Assembly (NCBI RefSeq): GCF_014837155.1
Contig: NZ_JACYHA010000008.1
Coordinates: 62,001 to 126,000 of the forward strand
From: Litchfieldia stipae
Lineage (GTDB): Bacteria > Bacillota > Bacilli > Bacillales > Bacillaceae_L
DNA length: 64,000 bases
Reading direction: 5' to 3'
A model generated the notes under the pieces. The model saw only the letters and a list, made by a program, of their open reading frames with translations. It had not been told where the DNA came from and ran no database searches. The stretch's first letter is position 1; the number at the start of each line of letters is the position of its first letter. Of this stretch, positions 17,259 through 26,383 are shown piece by piece. A program made the position numbers and the translations under genes.

Positions 17259-18244
17259 TTTTGCGTTTCAGAAAAAAAGATGCGGAAGGTGGTCCCTTTC
17301 CCTACTTCTGACTGCATTTCAATCTGATGTCCTAGCTTATCTAAGGTTTCCTTCGCCAAATACAGTCCCATCCCTGTAGATTCTCGATACTTCCTACCAT
17401 TTTCTCCAGTAAAAAAGGGGTCAAATACCCGCCGCTTATCTGCTTTTGGAATCCCAATTCCAAAATCTTTTATTTCGAGAACAGCCTCTTTCCCACTTTC
17501 ATAAATAGAAATAACGATCCGATTACTGATGTTTGATGAATATTTAACAGCATTATTGATCAACTGGAAAATGATAAAATACAACCACTTTTCATCGGTC
17601 TCGACTGTTACCCCTTCTTTTTCCACCTCTAACTTAGGATAGACTTTGTTTCGTATATAGAATCGTTTATTCTCTCCGTTTACTTCATCCACCAAATTCG
17701 AAAGATTCACAGGCTTAATATGAAAGTCCTGTTCAATCGTCTTCAGGCGAGCCATATAGAGAATTGTGTTCAAGCCTGTTTTCATCCGTTCTGTCTCTTC
17801 TCGGATATTAGAGGACTCAGGTTCATCCAACGTTTGTGCAGTAAGCTCGATCACAGACAACGGCGTTTTCATCTGGTGAACCCATTGGTCCATAAACCTT
17901 CGATGCTCCTGTTGCTCTTTTTCTCCTGCTTCTAATTGACTTTGATATAGTGCGAATTGATGATGTAACACTTGGTCAAAAGCGATAGAAACAGGAGAAT
18001 CATCGGTTCTCTGAATACTTTCCTCTAAAGATTCTAATGGCTGACTTAAGCGTTTATATAGATTTCGACGTGAAAGATAATAATAGGTTAAGTAACAGCC
18101 AAGGAATAAAGTGTTAAGAAAGAAGGCATAAAAAAACAGCTTGATATCGCGATATCCATCAAGCCAGAAGATCGAAAGGATGATGAGCATTTGAACAGCC
18201 TGTACAACGATCAATAAGGTGTGTTCCCGTATAAATAGCCTCAT
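17243..18244 (-). CDS. BceS-type intramembrane-sensing histidine kinase
   Basis: A 333-residue kinase starting at the ATG that overlaps the regulator stop codon (TGATG). Two N-terminal membrane helices (about 9-28 and 36-55) are joined by a very short loop, so there is no extracellular sensor. The phospho-acceptor His is at about 123 in WVHQMKTPLS, followed by N box LINNAVKYSSN and G boxes DFGIGIP and STGMGLYLAKE. Kinases of this class are switched by a BceAB transporter, and one is encoded directly downstream. It phosphorylates the response regulator encoded immediately upstream. Confidence 0.93.
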   Translation of the reverse strand: MRLFIREHTLLIVVQAVQMLIILSIFWLDGYRDIKLFFYAFFLNTLFLGCYLTYYYLSRRNLYKRLSQPLESLEESIQRTDDSPVSIAFDQVLHHQFALYQSQLEAGEKEQQEHRRFMDQWVHQMKTPLSVIELTAQTLDEPESSNIREETERMKTGLNTILYMARLKTIEQDFHIKPVNLSNLVDEVNGENKRFYIRNKVYPKLEVEKEGVTVETDEKWLYFIIFQLINNAVKYSSNISNRIVISIYESGKEAVLEIKDFGIGIPKADKRRVFDPFFTGENGRKYRESTGMGLYLAKETLDKLGHQIEMQSEVGKGTTFRIFFSETQNLTRL

Positions 18245-18945
18245 CACTCATCTTCCTTCCATGTAATATTCAACCGATATCCTGCCCCTCTTACTGTTTC
18301 AATTGCATCTTGCAAACCAATTTCCTGGAACTTTTTTCGAACCCTCGTGATATTCACATTCAATGTATTTTCATCGACATAGCTTTGATGATCCCACAGT
18401 TTTTCTAATAAGTCTTCACGTCCAGCAACTCGTGGATATCTTTCCATTAAGCTTTCAATAATATCTGCTTCTTTCTTTGATAAGGAAACCGTTTGGGTAG
18501 CAAAAGTCAGCTCCAGCCTCTCTGGAAAGAGTGTAAGACCTGATTTCTCTATTACCCGCTCCTCTTGCTTTGAGGCATATTCCCCATAAGCACGGCGTAG
18601 CTGGCTGCGAATTTTCGCCATCACGATTTCTGCACTAAATGGCTTCGTAATATAATCATCTCCACCATTCTCTATGGCCATCACTTGATCCATCTCACCA
18701 ATCCGAGCCGAGATAAAAATCACAGGGCATAACGAGTCTTTTCGAATTTGTCTACACCAATAATATCCATCAAAGCTTGGCAAATTAATATCTAAAAGCA
18801 CAAGTTCTGGATTTACTTCATGAAATGTTGTCATTACCTGGTCAAAATCAGTGACACAGGTGACAGCATAGCCGTATCTTTCAAGATGTGCTTTCAAATG
18901 CTCAGTAATCTTTGGGTCATCCTCAACAATCATTATTTTATTCAA
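18244..18945 (-). CDS. BceR-type response regulator
   Basis: An OmpR-family regulator of about 233 residues. The TTG at 18945 is preferred because GGGAGAGG lies 6 nt upstream; an upstream TTG at 18951 is too close. Receiver domain with acid pocket Glu-Asp-Asp (VEDDPK), phospho-Asp in LVLLDINLPSFDG and Lys in YITKPFS, then a winged helix with ENTLNVNITRVRKK recognition helix and VRGAGYRL wing. First gene of the module (regulator, kinase, ATPase, permease). It likely activates the promoter at about 17192 when a peptide antibiotic is present. Confidence 0.93.
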   Translation of the reverse strand: MNKIMIVEDDPKITEHLKAHLERYGYAVTCVTDFDQVMTTFHEVNPELVLLDINLPSFDGYYWCRQIRKDSLCPVIFISARIGEMDQVMAIENGGDDYITKPFSAEIVMAKIRSQLRRAYGEYASKQEERVIEKSGLTLFPERLELTFATQTVSLSKKEADIIESLMERYPRVAGREDLLEKLWDHQSYVDENTLNVNITRVRKKFQEIGLQDAIETVRGAGYRLNITWKEDE

Positions 18946-19088
18946 GTTCAACCTCTCCCTGTTTTAGATACCCTCATTATTACTTCTAATGAACAGATTG
19001 GTCAATCTCATCCTCTCAACCGAGGTATATAGTTGGAAATAATTACAAACAACTATATGTAAATCAATTTGAGAATGGAGATGATGAT

Positions 19089-20339
19089 ATGTCTAGTTCA
19101 GTTCCACGCGAAGAAGGGTTGGACCACACGCTAAGCCTTTTAAAAGAAGGATATGAATACATCTTGAACAGACGTCGTAGTTTTAATTCGAATATCTTTG
19201 AAACCCGCTTACTCGGAAAAAAAACCATTTGTTTGGGTGGGATAGAAGCAGCAGAAATCTTTTATGACCCTGAGAAGTTCAAACGAGAAGGAGCAGCACC
19301 CAATCGTTTGAAGCAGACCTTGTTCGGCAAAACAGCCGTTCAAACGTTGGATGGCGAAATACATAGACATCGCAAAGGAATGTTCATGGAGATTATGTCG
19401 CCTGAAAATCTCCATAAATTACAGAACATCTTAAAAGAGCAATGGCAGGCAGCTGTGGAGAATTGGGAACAGAGTGATCAAATTATTTTTTATGAAGAAG
19501 TTCGGGAAATTTTATGCAGAACCGCTTGTCATTGGGCTGGAGTCCCCATACCTGAAGATGAAATTAAACATCTAACAAATGATTTAGAGGCCATGTACAT
19601 GTCTCCATCAGCGATCGGCCCAGAACATTGGAAAGGAAGACATGCACGAAACCGTGTCGAAAAGTGGATTCAACAGCTTGTGGAACAAGTGAGGGAAAAA
19701 AAGCTTCAGCCATCTGAACATACTGCTTTATATCAATTTACATGGCATCAAAATATAGACGGTGAATTGCTAGACCCAGAAACTGCTTCTGTAGAGGTTA
19801 TTAATATCATAAGACCCATTGTTGCCATCTCTGTCTTCCTTAATTTTGTAGTGTTAGCATTGCATCACTACCCAGAGGAAAGAGAGAAACTCACTTCAAA
19901 CAATGATAAATACGCTCATATGTTTATCCAAGAAGTGCGACGCTACTATCCATTCTTTCCATTCGTCGTCGCGTTAGTTAAAAAAGATTTCGTGTGGAAT
20001 AACTATGAATTCGAAGAAAATACGTTAACACTGCTAGATCTGTACGGAAACAATCACGACCCTGAACTTTGGGAATATCCTGAGCTATTTTACCCTCAGC
20101 GGTTTGCTGAATGGAAAGAAAGTCCTTTTAGCTTCATTCCACAGGGTGGTGGAGATTATATGATGGGACACCGTTGCGCAGGTGAATGGCTCACCATCGA
20201 AGTCATGAAGACAAGTCTTGATTTTTTAATAAATGAGATAGATTATACAATTCCAGAACAAGACCTAAGCTACAGTATGACCAGTATACCGAGTATTCCA
20301 CATAGTCGAATCATCATTACAGATATTCGAAAGAAATGA
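19089..20339 (+). CDS. cypC: Fatty-acid peroxygenase cytochrome P450 (CYP152A family)
   Basis: A 416-residue haem protein very like B. subtilis CypC (P450 BS-beta), which uses hydrogen peroxide to hydroxylate long-chain fatty acids at alpha and beta positions. Haem-ligand Cys363 in GHRCAGE and the substrate-carboxylate Arg242-Pro243 in IRPIVAIS fall at the same residue numbers as in that enzyme. No membrane anchor; no redox partner gene nearby, as expected for a peroxygenase. GAGAATGGAG is the binding site. It is divergent from the Bce-like module and appears monocistronic, ending at a strong hairpin. Confidence 0.95.
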   Translation: MSSSVPREEGLDHTLSLLKEGYEYILNRRRSFNSNIFETRLLGKKTICLGGIEAAEIFYDPEKFKREGAAPNRLKQTLFGKTAVQTLDGEIHRHRKGMFMEIMSPENLHKLQNILKEQWQAAVENWEQSDQIIFYEEVREILCRTACHWAGVPIPEDEIKHLTNDLEAMYMSPSAIGPEHWKGRHARNRVEKWIQQLVEQVREKKLQPSEHTALYQFTWHQNIDGELLDPETASVEVINIIRPIVAISVFLNFVVLALHHYPEEREKLTSNNDKYAHMFIQEVRRYYPFFPFVVALVKKDFVWNNYEFEENTLTLLDLYGNNHDPELWEYPELFYPQRFAEWKESPFSFIPQGGGDYMMGHRCAGEWLTIEVMKTSLDFLINEIDYTIPEQDLSYSMTSIPSIPHSRIIITDIRKK

Positions 20340-20359
20340 GATATTTTTCTTAGATCATG

Positions 20360-20398
20360 TTAGAAAGAGCCTTTCCTAGTTGGCAAGGCTCTTTCTAA
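20360..20398. terminator. Hairpin after cypC
   Basis: TTAGAAAGAGCCTT pairs perfectly with AAGGCTCTTTCTAA around an 11-nt loop, 20 nt after the stop codon. The T tract is weak. The remaining stretch to 20630 carries only the AT-rich promoter region of the next gene. Confidence 0.75.
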
Positions 20399-20630
20399 TA
20401 GTTGATTGATTCCCTTATAAAATATCCAAAAAATGGACGACTCTAAATCACATACTTTTCCATTTAAATAATTGAGACTTTTTTATAATCTAGTATAATA
20501 TTATTATCAAACAAAAGTAGGTAAAAAGTACTGTTAAATCTAGATTTTTAGGTTCATTTTTATCCAATGGTTAGATACATAGCTCCAACATACTTTCAAA
20601 AATCTCATACTAACAAAAGGAGATAGATCA

Positions 20631-22094
20631 TTGGGATTCAAACCTTTTATTTTCCTGTTACTATATACGATATTTCACTTTAGCTGTTTATTTTTTTTAG
20701 AGGGTTCCACTTTTCTTTCAACAATTAGTAATGTTTTGGTCACTATCGGTAACTTCATTTCTGTCATTGTTCTTTTCAAAGCATTTATTAACCCAAATAA
20801 TCAAAACAAACACTTTAATCTATTATTACTTTTAGGTTCTTTATGGTACTTCTTTGGCAGTATCTATTGGGCTTACTATCAGTATGAACATGCATCACCA
20901 CCTGATTTGGGCTTATATGACGTAATCATGTTATTAGCATATTCGTTCTTTATTTGGGCGCTCATATACTTTTTTAAGATTCATAAAGTAGTCTTAACAA
21001 CAACCTACCTTTTTGATATTTTAATTTTCACAGTGATTACCTCAACTCTATCCTGGGTATTTATTATACGTCCGTTTTTAATACCAGCTTTTGATAACCA
21101 TTCCTTGCTCGTGTTAATCACTTATTTAGGCTATCCAATCCTTGATTTAACCGTATTATTTGCATGTTTAATGATCTTACTATACACATCATTATCTAGA
21201 GCAATACTTTTTATAATTTCAGGTTTTTTGATTAATATCATTGCAAACAGTATTTACTTTTATCAAAGCATTGATACTACTAATCTTATAGGTTATTTAG
21301 TTGATCCGTTATGGGTATTATCTATATTACTTATAGGATTTTCTGGCCTAGATAAATTTGAAGCAAATAAAACAAAACAGAGAACTTATTTCAAAAAGTA
21401 TTTTCAATTATTTATCCCATACTCCATTATGATCATTTTTTTATTTGTCGTTTACGTCAATTTTTATGATATAAAAGATCCTTTATTAATTGGTGTTTTT
21501 ATTGCGATACTCCTATTAATGACTCGCTTATTTAATTCGATTAATAGGAATGAAGCATTAAATAAGGAAATCAATCAAAAAAATAAGCAGTTAAAGGACG
21601 CAAACGATACATTAAGATTTTTAGCCTATCATGATGAGTTAACTAAATTACCAAATCGCCATTTCTTATTTGAAAAAATGAATAACAACGCTCATCAAAA
21701 CATGAACTTCTATCTATTATTTATTGATTTAGACGGATTTAAATCCGTTAATGATACTTTTGGACACCATGTAGGAGACCTATTATTAAAGCAAGTAGCT
21801 AATAGATTACAAGATCAAGTATCTGAAAGTGATTTTTTATGTCGCTTTGCTGGTGATGAATTTATTATTTTATCCACTAACAAAGATAAACAGAGTGTAG
21901 AGAAATTAGCCACAGCTCTTGTTGATACTTTATCTGAATCTTATTCTATTGACTCTCAGCACATAACTATTTCTTCAAGCATTGGAATTAGTTCTTTAGA
22001 AGAAACAGATTCTATGTTATCCATGATTCATCGAGCTGACAAAGCAATGTATCACATAAAGAAGAATGGAAAAAATGGCTTTGGATTTTTATGA
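20631..22094 (+). CDS. Membrane-bound diguanylate cyclase (GGDEF)
   Basis: A 487-residue protein starting with TTG after AAAGGAG. About nine hydrophobic segments fill residues 5-300 (an integral-membrane sensor, not a recognised named domain), followed by a short coil (310-328) and a GGDEF domain (about 330-487). Active-site features: DELTKLPNR, LFIDLDGFKSVND with metal Asp, and AGDEF at 407-411, an accepted active variant. The RxxD inhibitory I-site five residues before the motif is replaced by SESD, so product feedback is probably missing. It makes c-di-GMP; the same window has a c-di-GMP riboswitch controlling a chemoreceptor. Confidence 0.93.
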   Translation: MGFKPFIFLLLYTIFHFSCLFFLEGSTFLSTISNVLVTIGNFISVIVLFKAFINPNNQNKHFNLLLLLGSLWYFFGSIYWAYYQYEHASPPDLGLYDVIMLLAYSFFIWALIYFFKIHKVVLTTTYLFDILIFTVITSTLSWVFIIRPFLIPAFDNHSLLVLITYLGYPILDLTVLFACLMILLYTSLSRAILFIISGFLINIIANSIYFYQSIDTTNLIGYLVDPLWVLSILLIGFSGLDKFEANKTKQRTYFKKYFQLFIPYSIMIIFLFVVYVNFYDIKDPLLIGVFIAILLLMTRLFNSINRNEALNKEINQKNKQLKDANDTLRFLAYHDELTKLPNRHFLFEKMNNNAHQNMNFYLLFIDLDGFKSVNDTFGHHVGDLLLKQVANRLQDQVSESDFLCRFAGDEFIILSTNKDKQSVEKLATALVDTLSESYSIDSQHITISSSIGISSLEETDSMLSMIHRADKAMYHIKKNGKNGFGFL

Positions 22095-22126
22095 ACCGAA
22101 ATTCCTCTATTCTAAATTAAAGCAAT

Positions 22127-22171
22127 AGCATATTAAGCTCAAACCTTCCATATGAATGGGCTTAATATGCT
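22127..22171. terminator. Hairpin after the diguanylate cyclase gene
   Basis: AGCATATTAAGCTC pairs with GGGCTTAATATGCT over 14 positions with one G-T pair, loop of 17 nt, followed by ATTCTCTT. Probable transcript end. Confidence 0.75.
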
Positions 22172-22282
22172 ATTCTCTTATACATTGATTTATTCTTCTT
22201 AATACCTCATATATATCCTTCACCTCTAATAACTCACTGAAAAAACACTTTCTAGAAAATTTATGAAAGAAGAAAAAATAAA

Positions 22283-22308
22283 TGTAACTTTAATCGATGT
22301 CAATCGTC
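22283..22308 (+). promoter_or_regulatory. ECF-type autoregulatory promoter
   Basis: TGTAAC (22283-22288) and CGTC (22305-22308) are separated by exactly 16 nt, the architecture of Bacillus ECF sigma factor promoters (-35 AAC, -10 CGT). It lies 37 nt before the sigma factor start codon, so the operon probably activates itself. Confidence 0.7.
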
Positions 22309-22344
22309 TCTTTTATGCGGGAGAAGATATGGGGAGTTTGAAAT

Positions 22345-22836
22345 ATGTCAAAATTGAATCCATTAGAAGCGATAGAGGAAATCTACAATGAACATTATTC
22401 GTATTTAAGAAATTTTTTAATCGGATTAACAAAAGATGATGCAATAGCTGATGATATTATTCAGGAGCTGTTCTCAAAAATATTGGTTAATCCCACAAGT
22501 GTGTTTAAAGTTAAATATATGAAAAGTTGGTTAGTCCAAGGTGCAAAAAACACACTTCTAGATCATTACAAAAAAAAGAAGCCTGAGTTATTTAAAGATG
22601 AAAAAATTATCGAATCACTATTAATTGATAACCATACCCCAGAAGTAAAAATGTTGATTAATAATCAATTAGAAACCATTCTAGGCCAGTTATCTACTAC
22701 CGATAAGGCAATCATTCTTGCCAAGGAGTACTATGGATATAATTATCAAGAAATTAGTGAACTATTGAATTTACCCCTGTCAACGTTGAAGACAAGAGTT
22801 TTTAGGTTGAGAAAACAAATGATTAAACAAAGGTGA
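22345..22836 (+). CDS. ECF RNA polymerase sigma factor
   Basis: A 163-residue sigma-70 family protein with region 2 (YLRNFLIGLTKDDAIADDIIQELF, read in two parts around residues 19-42; -10 recognition near KYMKSWLVQGAKN) and region 4 helix-turn-helix (NYQEISELLNLPLSTLKTRV, about 132-151). Preceded by GGGGAG. It is followed 4 nt later by a zinc-binding anti-sigma candidate and then a YesK-like membrane protein, all on one strand. An ECF-type promoter in front suggests autoregulation. The stress sensed is unknown; envelope stress is likely from the membrane-protein neighbours. Confidence 0.92.
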   Translation: MSKLNPLEAIEEIYNEHYSYLRNFLIGLTKDDAIADDIIQELFSKILVNPTSVFKVKYMKSWLVQGAKNTLLDHYKKKKPELFKDEKIIESLLIDNHTPEVKMLINNQLETILGQLSTTDKAIILAKEYYGYNYQEISELLNLPLSTLKTRVFRLRKQMIKQR

Positions 22837-22840
22837 TCAT

Positions 22841-23329
22841 ATGGATAAAGACAAGAAAATCCACGTATTATCTCAGGAGCTAATACCATTTATCAATGAG
22901 TTAGACCCTGAGCCTAAACAAATAATAATTGATCATGCACAGTACTGTGAAGAATGTAGAGATTTACTTTCCAAAGTAGCGGATTTTGACAAAAACTTTC
23001 CCGAACATGAATTCTCAAAAGATGTAGAGATAAAACCTCTAAAAAAGTTAGCACAGGTTAATATTGGTCTAAGACTATTATTGATTGCAACAAGAGCTAT
23101 TATTTTGTTTTACATCTTTTATTCTAGTTTTAGATACAATGATTTAGATTCTACCGAGATGTTTCTAGCAGCATTCCAAGGAACGATTTTCCTATTCTAC
23201 TTTCCCGCTGCCGTCTTTTTACTTGTATTCACCTTTACTTTTTTCAATAAAAGGTGGTTATGGATTTCCTTAGCTTTAGACCTCATCATTATTCTATTCT
23301 TGGATAATATTGTGCAATTATTCTTATAA
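22841..23329 (+). CDS. Membrane anti-sigma factor (zinc-finger type)
   Basis: A 162-residue protein. The N-terminal cytoplasmic part contains HAQYCEEC, the His-x3-Cys-x2-Cys core of zinc-binding anti-sigma domains (about residues 32-39). Three or four hydrophobic segments follow (about 75-95, 103-130 and 137-160). Its gene starts 4 nt after the sigma factor stop codon. It presumably holds that sigma factor at the membrane until a signal releases it. The role comes from position and the HCC motif; the family is not otherwise recognised. Confidence 0.8.
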   Translation: MDKDKKIHVLSQELIPFINELDPEPKQIIIDHAQYCEECRDLLSKVADFDKNFPEHEFSKDVEIKPLKKLAQVNIGLRLLLIATRAIILFYIFYSSFRYNDLDSTEMFLAAFQGTIFLFYFPAAVFLLVFTFTFFNKRWLWISLALDLIIILFLDNIVQLFL

Positions 23330-23347
23330 ACTCACGGAGGCGTTAAC

Positions 23348-24013
23348 ATGAATAATATCATTTTGAGCGGTTTATTTTTAGGTTCTATTGTATTCTTATT
23401 TACTTTTGTTGCATCGAAAAGAAATGGAAGATATTATATGGCTCCAACTATTACATTTCTTACCTCTATCGCAATTACTGCATATGGCCTTCTCGTCATT
23501 CGTGGTTTTGAAGGGATGGGATATGGAATGTTAGGTGCAGGTTTTCTTATTGTAAGTATCGTTGGTACACTTCTCTTACCTTTGTTCATTCGTAATAAAG
23601 ATTCACAGCCATTTAGAAAAAAAGATAAAGCTATTCTTGTGATTTTACCAGTTATCTTCTTTGCAACGATTGGGTTGTCTATTTATTATGAGCAGGTCTA
23701 TTGGATTATAGATCAAGGTGGACATAACTATGAGGAATGGCAACAAAAAGAAAGCTATTATGAAATATCAACTATTTCTGAGGGGAGTAAACAAGTTACT
23801 TTGGTTTTAGATGAAGAATATGCAGGAAAAGAAATTGAAGTTGAAAAAGTTAGCAAACGTGGACCAACTGAAATCATGGTAAACATTGTTGATGGTAACA
23901 ACAAGAATAAAACACCTTATATTAAAATAGGTTTATATGAAATACACGAACCTTTAATCGTTCAGACATCAGATGGAATTAAATTCAAATCAGTTAACGA
24001 AGAAGATAAATAA
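23348..24013 (+). CDS. YesK-like membrane protein with C-terminal extracellular domain
   Basis: A 221-residue protein after a strong GGAGG site. Three N-terminal helices (about 4-22, 31-50 and 57-80, with GFEGMGYGMLGAGFLI typical of YesK-like proteins) are followed by a fourth near 95-112 and a soluble domain of about 105 residues rich in beta-type sequence (KQVTLVLDEEYAGKEIEVEK). Third gene of the ECF operon. It may be a target or a co-regulator of the sigma factor; no enzymatic motif is visible. Confidence 0.8.
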   Translation: MNNIILSGLFLGSIVFLFTFVASKRNGRYYMAPTITFLTSIAITAYGLLVIRGFEGMGYGMLGAGFLIVSIVGTLLLPLFIRNKDSQPFRKKDKAILVILPVIFFATIGLSIYYEQVYWIIDQGGHNYEEWQQKESYYEISTISEGSKQVTLVLDEEYAGKEIEVEKVSKRGPTEIMVNIVDGNNKNKTPYIKIGLYEIHEPLIVQTSDGIKFKSVNEEDK

Positions 24014-24020
24014 GAAATAT

Positions 24021-24050
24021 GCAACTTCTCAGTAGGGAGTTGCTTTTTTT
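24021..24050 (+). terminator. Intrinsic terminator of the ECF operon
   Basis: GCAACTTCTC pairs imperfectly with GGGAGTTGC around AGTA, followed by seven T. Confidence 0.88.
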
Positions 24051-24173
24051 ATTCCACAGATTCTATATAATGAAAAACGATATGAAGCTACGATACTTTT
24101 TAAACCATTGCAATTCATGTGGAATTAATTCAGAATTATATACACATAGACCAGTAGAAGAGGCGATGATGTA

Positions 24174-25007
24174 ATGCGACACCTTTTACAATATAAAAGT
24201 CAAGCGTTTACAGTGGACCATACAATGATAGATTCACCTTTTGACATTGTTACTCATATTCACGATTGCTATGAGCTCTTCCTCTTTATATCAGGGGATC
24301 TCACTTACTACATCGAAGGTCAAGCATACAAGCTCTCCCCATATGACTTAATTATGACGAACTCTAGAGAGCTACATCGGATTGTTTTTCATTCAGATGT
24401 GGTATACGAAAGAAAGTACATTCATTTCAAGCCTGAATATCTCTCTTCTTTTCAAACTGATGACTATAATATTGTTAACTATCTAGAGAATAGGAAATTA
24501 GGTCATTTTAATAGAATTTCCGCTCAAGACATTCGCGAAAGAGAGATTGATCAACTATGGGGAAAGATTGAAGAAGCTACTGTTCACCCTACTGCTGAAA
24601 ATCAGATTCTAATGAAGATTTATTTTATCCAGATGATGATTCGAATTAATAACATTTTTGAGACATACAATCATCCTCTTACAGTACAGCATAAATATGA
24701 TGAGAAAATTGTGAGAATCTTAGATTTCCTTAATAAAAACTTGGATCAAAAGATTACTCTTGATCTATTACAACATGCTTTTTTTGTTAATAAATACTAC
24801 CTATGTCATAGCTTCAAAAGAAGCACAGGATTCACTGTGATAGAATATGTGACATATAAACGAATCATATGGTCAATGGAATTACTTTCGTCTGGGATGA
24901 GTGCACTTGATGTCGCCCATACCGTTGGATTCGGAGACTATTCAACATTCTTTAAGGCATTTAAAAACATCACTGGTTATTCCCCAAAACAATATTACAA
25001 GCATTAA
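24174..25007 (+). CDS. AraC-family transcriptional regulator
   Basis: A 277-residue regulator with an N-terminal cupin-like sugar-binding half (HIHDCYELFLFISGDLTYYI, read as HDCYELFLF followed by a GxxxY-type turn) and a C-terminal pair of helix-turn-helix motifs (about 175-275; KITLDLLQHAFFVNKYYLCH and ALDVAHTVGFGDYSTFFKAF). The second ends with the canonical TGYSPKQY. It precedes two oxidoreductase genes on the same strand and is separated from them by a terminator, so it is probably their activator. The inducer is presumably a sugar or cyclitol. Confidence 0.92.
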   Translation: MRHLLQYKSQAFTVDHTMIDSPFDIVTHIHDCYELFLFISGDLTYYIEGQAYKLSPYDLIMTNSRELHRIVFHSDVVYERKYIHFKPEYLSSFQTDDYNIVNYLENRKLGHFNRISAQDIREREIDQLWGKIEEATVHPTAENQILMKIYFIQMMIRINNIFETYNHPLTVQHKYDEKIVRILDFLNKNLDQKITLDLLQHAFFVNKYYLCHSFKRSTGFTVIEYVTYKRIIWSMELLSSGMSALDVAHTVGFGDYSTFFKAFKNITGYSPKQYYKH

Positions 25008-25017
25008 TCATTGCAGA

Positions 25018-25049
25018 GCGCAGGAACTTTACAGGTTCCTGCTTTCTTT
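25018..25049 (+). terminator. Intrinsic terminator after the AraC gene
   Basis: GCAGGAAC pairs with GTTCCTGC around TTTACAG, followed by TTTCTTT, 11 nt after the stop codon. Confidence 0.85.
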
Positions 25050-25137
25050 ATCACCGAAGCTTGTATTAAGCAATATTTGCAATCATTCTAACAATTTATC
25101 CAATGTTTTTTCCTAAAAAGTAAAATAGAATACTAAT

Positions 25138-25151
25138 TGTAAGCATTTTCA
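25138..25151. promoter_or_regulatory. Candidate catabolite-responsive element (cre)
   Basis: TGTAAGCATTTTCA matches the 14-bp cre consensus except for A instead of G in the central CG. It lies about 45 bp upstream of the first oxidoreductase gene, where CcpA could act on a sugar-catabolic operon. Confidence 0.4.
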
Positions 25152-25195
25152 ATAGGCCGTGTTAAAATAACTGTTCTTACAAGGAGTGATTGTTT

Positions 25196-26350
25196 TTGAT
25201 TAATGTTGCAATTATAGGCTCTGGAGCTATTGCAATGAGTCATATTAAAGGCTATTTAGAATTCGGTATGGATTGTAAGATTGTTGCAGTGTGTGACATT
25301 TATCATGAAAAAGCAAAGGCTATGGTGGAGAAATTCAATTTAAACGCTGATATTTATGATGATTACAAACATATTCTAAATATTCCTGACATTGACTTAA
25401 TTTCGATATGCACGCCCCCCTATACCCATGCTGAAATTGCCATAGATTCACTAAATCACAGCAAGCATGTGTTAGTAGAAAAACCGATGGCTGCATCTCT
25501 ACAAGAATGTGATGCCATGATTGAAGCTGCCGAGCGTAATCATAGGATTCTATCAGTCATTTCCCAGAATCGTTTTACAAACCCAATGATGAAATTAAAG
25601 AGGGTTCTTGATACCAAACTTATTGGACCAATTGTTCACACACAGGTGGATTCATACTGGTGGAGAGGACATAGCTATTATGATTTATGGTGGAGAGGGA
25701 CATGGGAAAAAGAAGGTGGTGGTTGCACATTGAATCATGCCGTTCATCATATAGACATCTTTAAGTGGATGAACGGAATGCCATCTGAGGTAACAGCCAT
25801 TACAAGCAATACATCACATGATAATGCAGAAGTTGAAGATCTATCCATTGCTATTTGTCAGTATAATGATGGTGCCTTGGCTCAAATTACAAGCTCTGTC
25901 GTTCATCATGGAGAAGAGCAGCAGCTCATATTCCAAGGGAGAAATGCCCGAGTATCCGTTCCCTGGAAAGTGAAAGCCTCCAAGTCGTTAGAAAATGGCT
26001 TCCCAGAAATCGATCACGAACTAGAACGGGAAATTCAACGAGTGTATGACTTGCAAGAATCCATTCCTTATGAAGGGCATACTGGACAAATCCATGATGT
26101 AATCCAGGCCATTAAGGGGGAGACAGATGTTCTCGTAGACGGCGTTCAAGCGCGTCAAACACTTGAATTAATTACAGCCATCTACAAATCTTCAAGTCTT
26201 GGTGAAAAGGTCTCTCTCCCTCTAGAGAAGACTGACTCCTTCTATACTAGAGAAGGAATGTTGGATAACGTGAAGTACTTTTATGAAAAAACGAAGATCA
26301 TCGAGAACTTTGCAACAAATGATATCACGACAGGCGGAAAATACGAATAA
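25196..26350 (+). CDS. Gfo/Idh/MocA-family oxidoreductase
   Basis: A 384-residue NAD(P)-dependent sugar or cyclitol dehydrogenase-like enzyme. TTG at 25196 is chosen because AAGGAG is 9 nt upstream and it gives MINVAIIGSGAIAMSHIKGY, a proper Rossmann start with GSGAIA. The family signature EKPMAASLQECDAMI carries the catalytic-type Lys in EKP, and GGGCTLNHAVHHIDIFKWM contains the conserved GG...H..D..HW-like patch. Likely operon with the second oxidoreductase (33-nt gap) and regulated by the AraC protein upstream. Substrate unknown; inositol or glycoside derivatives are plausible. Confidence 0.9.
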   Translation: MINVAIIGSGAIAMSHIKGYLEFGMDCKIVAVCDIYHEKAKAMVEKFNLNADIYDDYKHILNIPDIDLISICTPPYTHAEIAIDSLNHSKHVLVEKPMAASLQECDAMIEAAERNHRILSVISQNRFTNPMMKLKRVLDTKLIGPIVHTQVDSYWWRGHSYYDLWWRGTWEKEGGGCTLNHAVHHIDIFKWMNGMPSEVTAITSNTSHDNAEVEDLSIAICQYNDGALAQITSSVVHHGEEQQLIFQGRNARVSVPWKVKASKSLENGFPEIDHELEREIQRVYDLQESIPYEGHTGQIHDVIQAIKGETDVLVDGVQARQTLELITAIYKSSSLGEKVSLPLEKTDSFYTREGMLDNVKYFYEKTKIIENFATNDITTGGKYE

Positions 26351-26383
26351 TCGATGAGATAATGTTGGAGAGGAGCATTTAAG

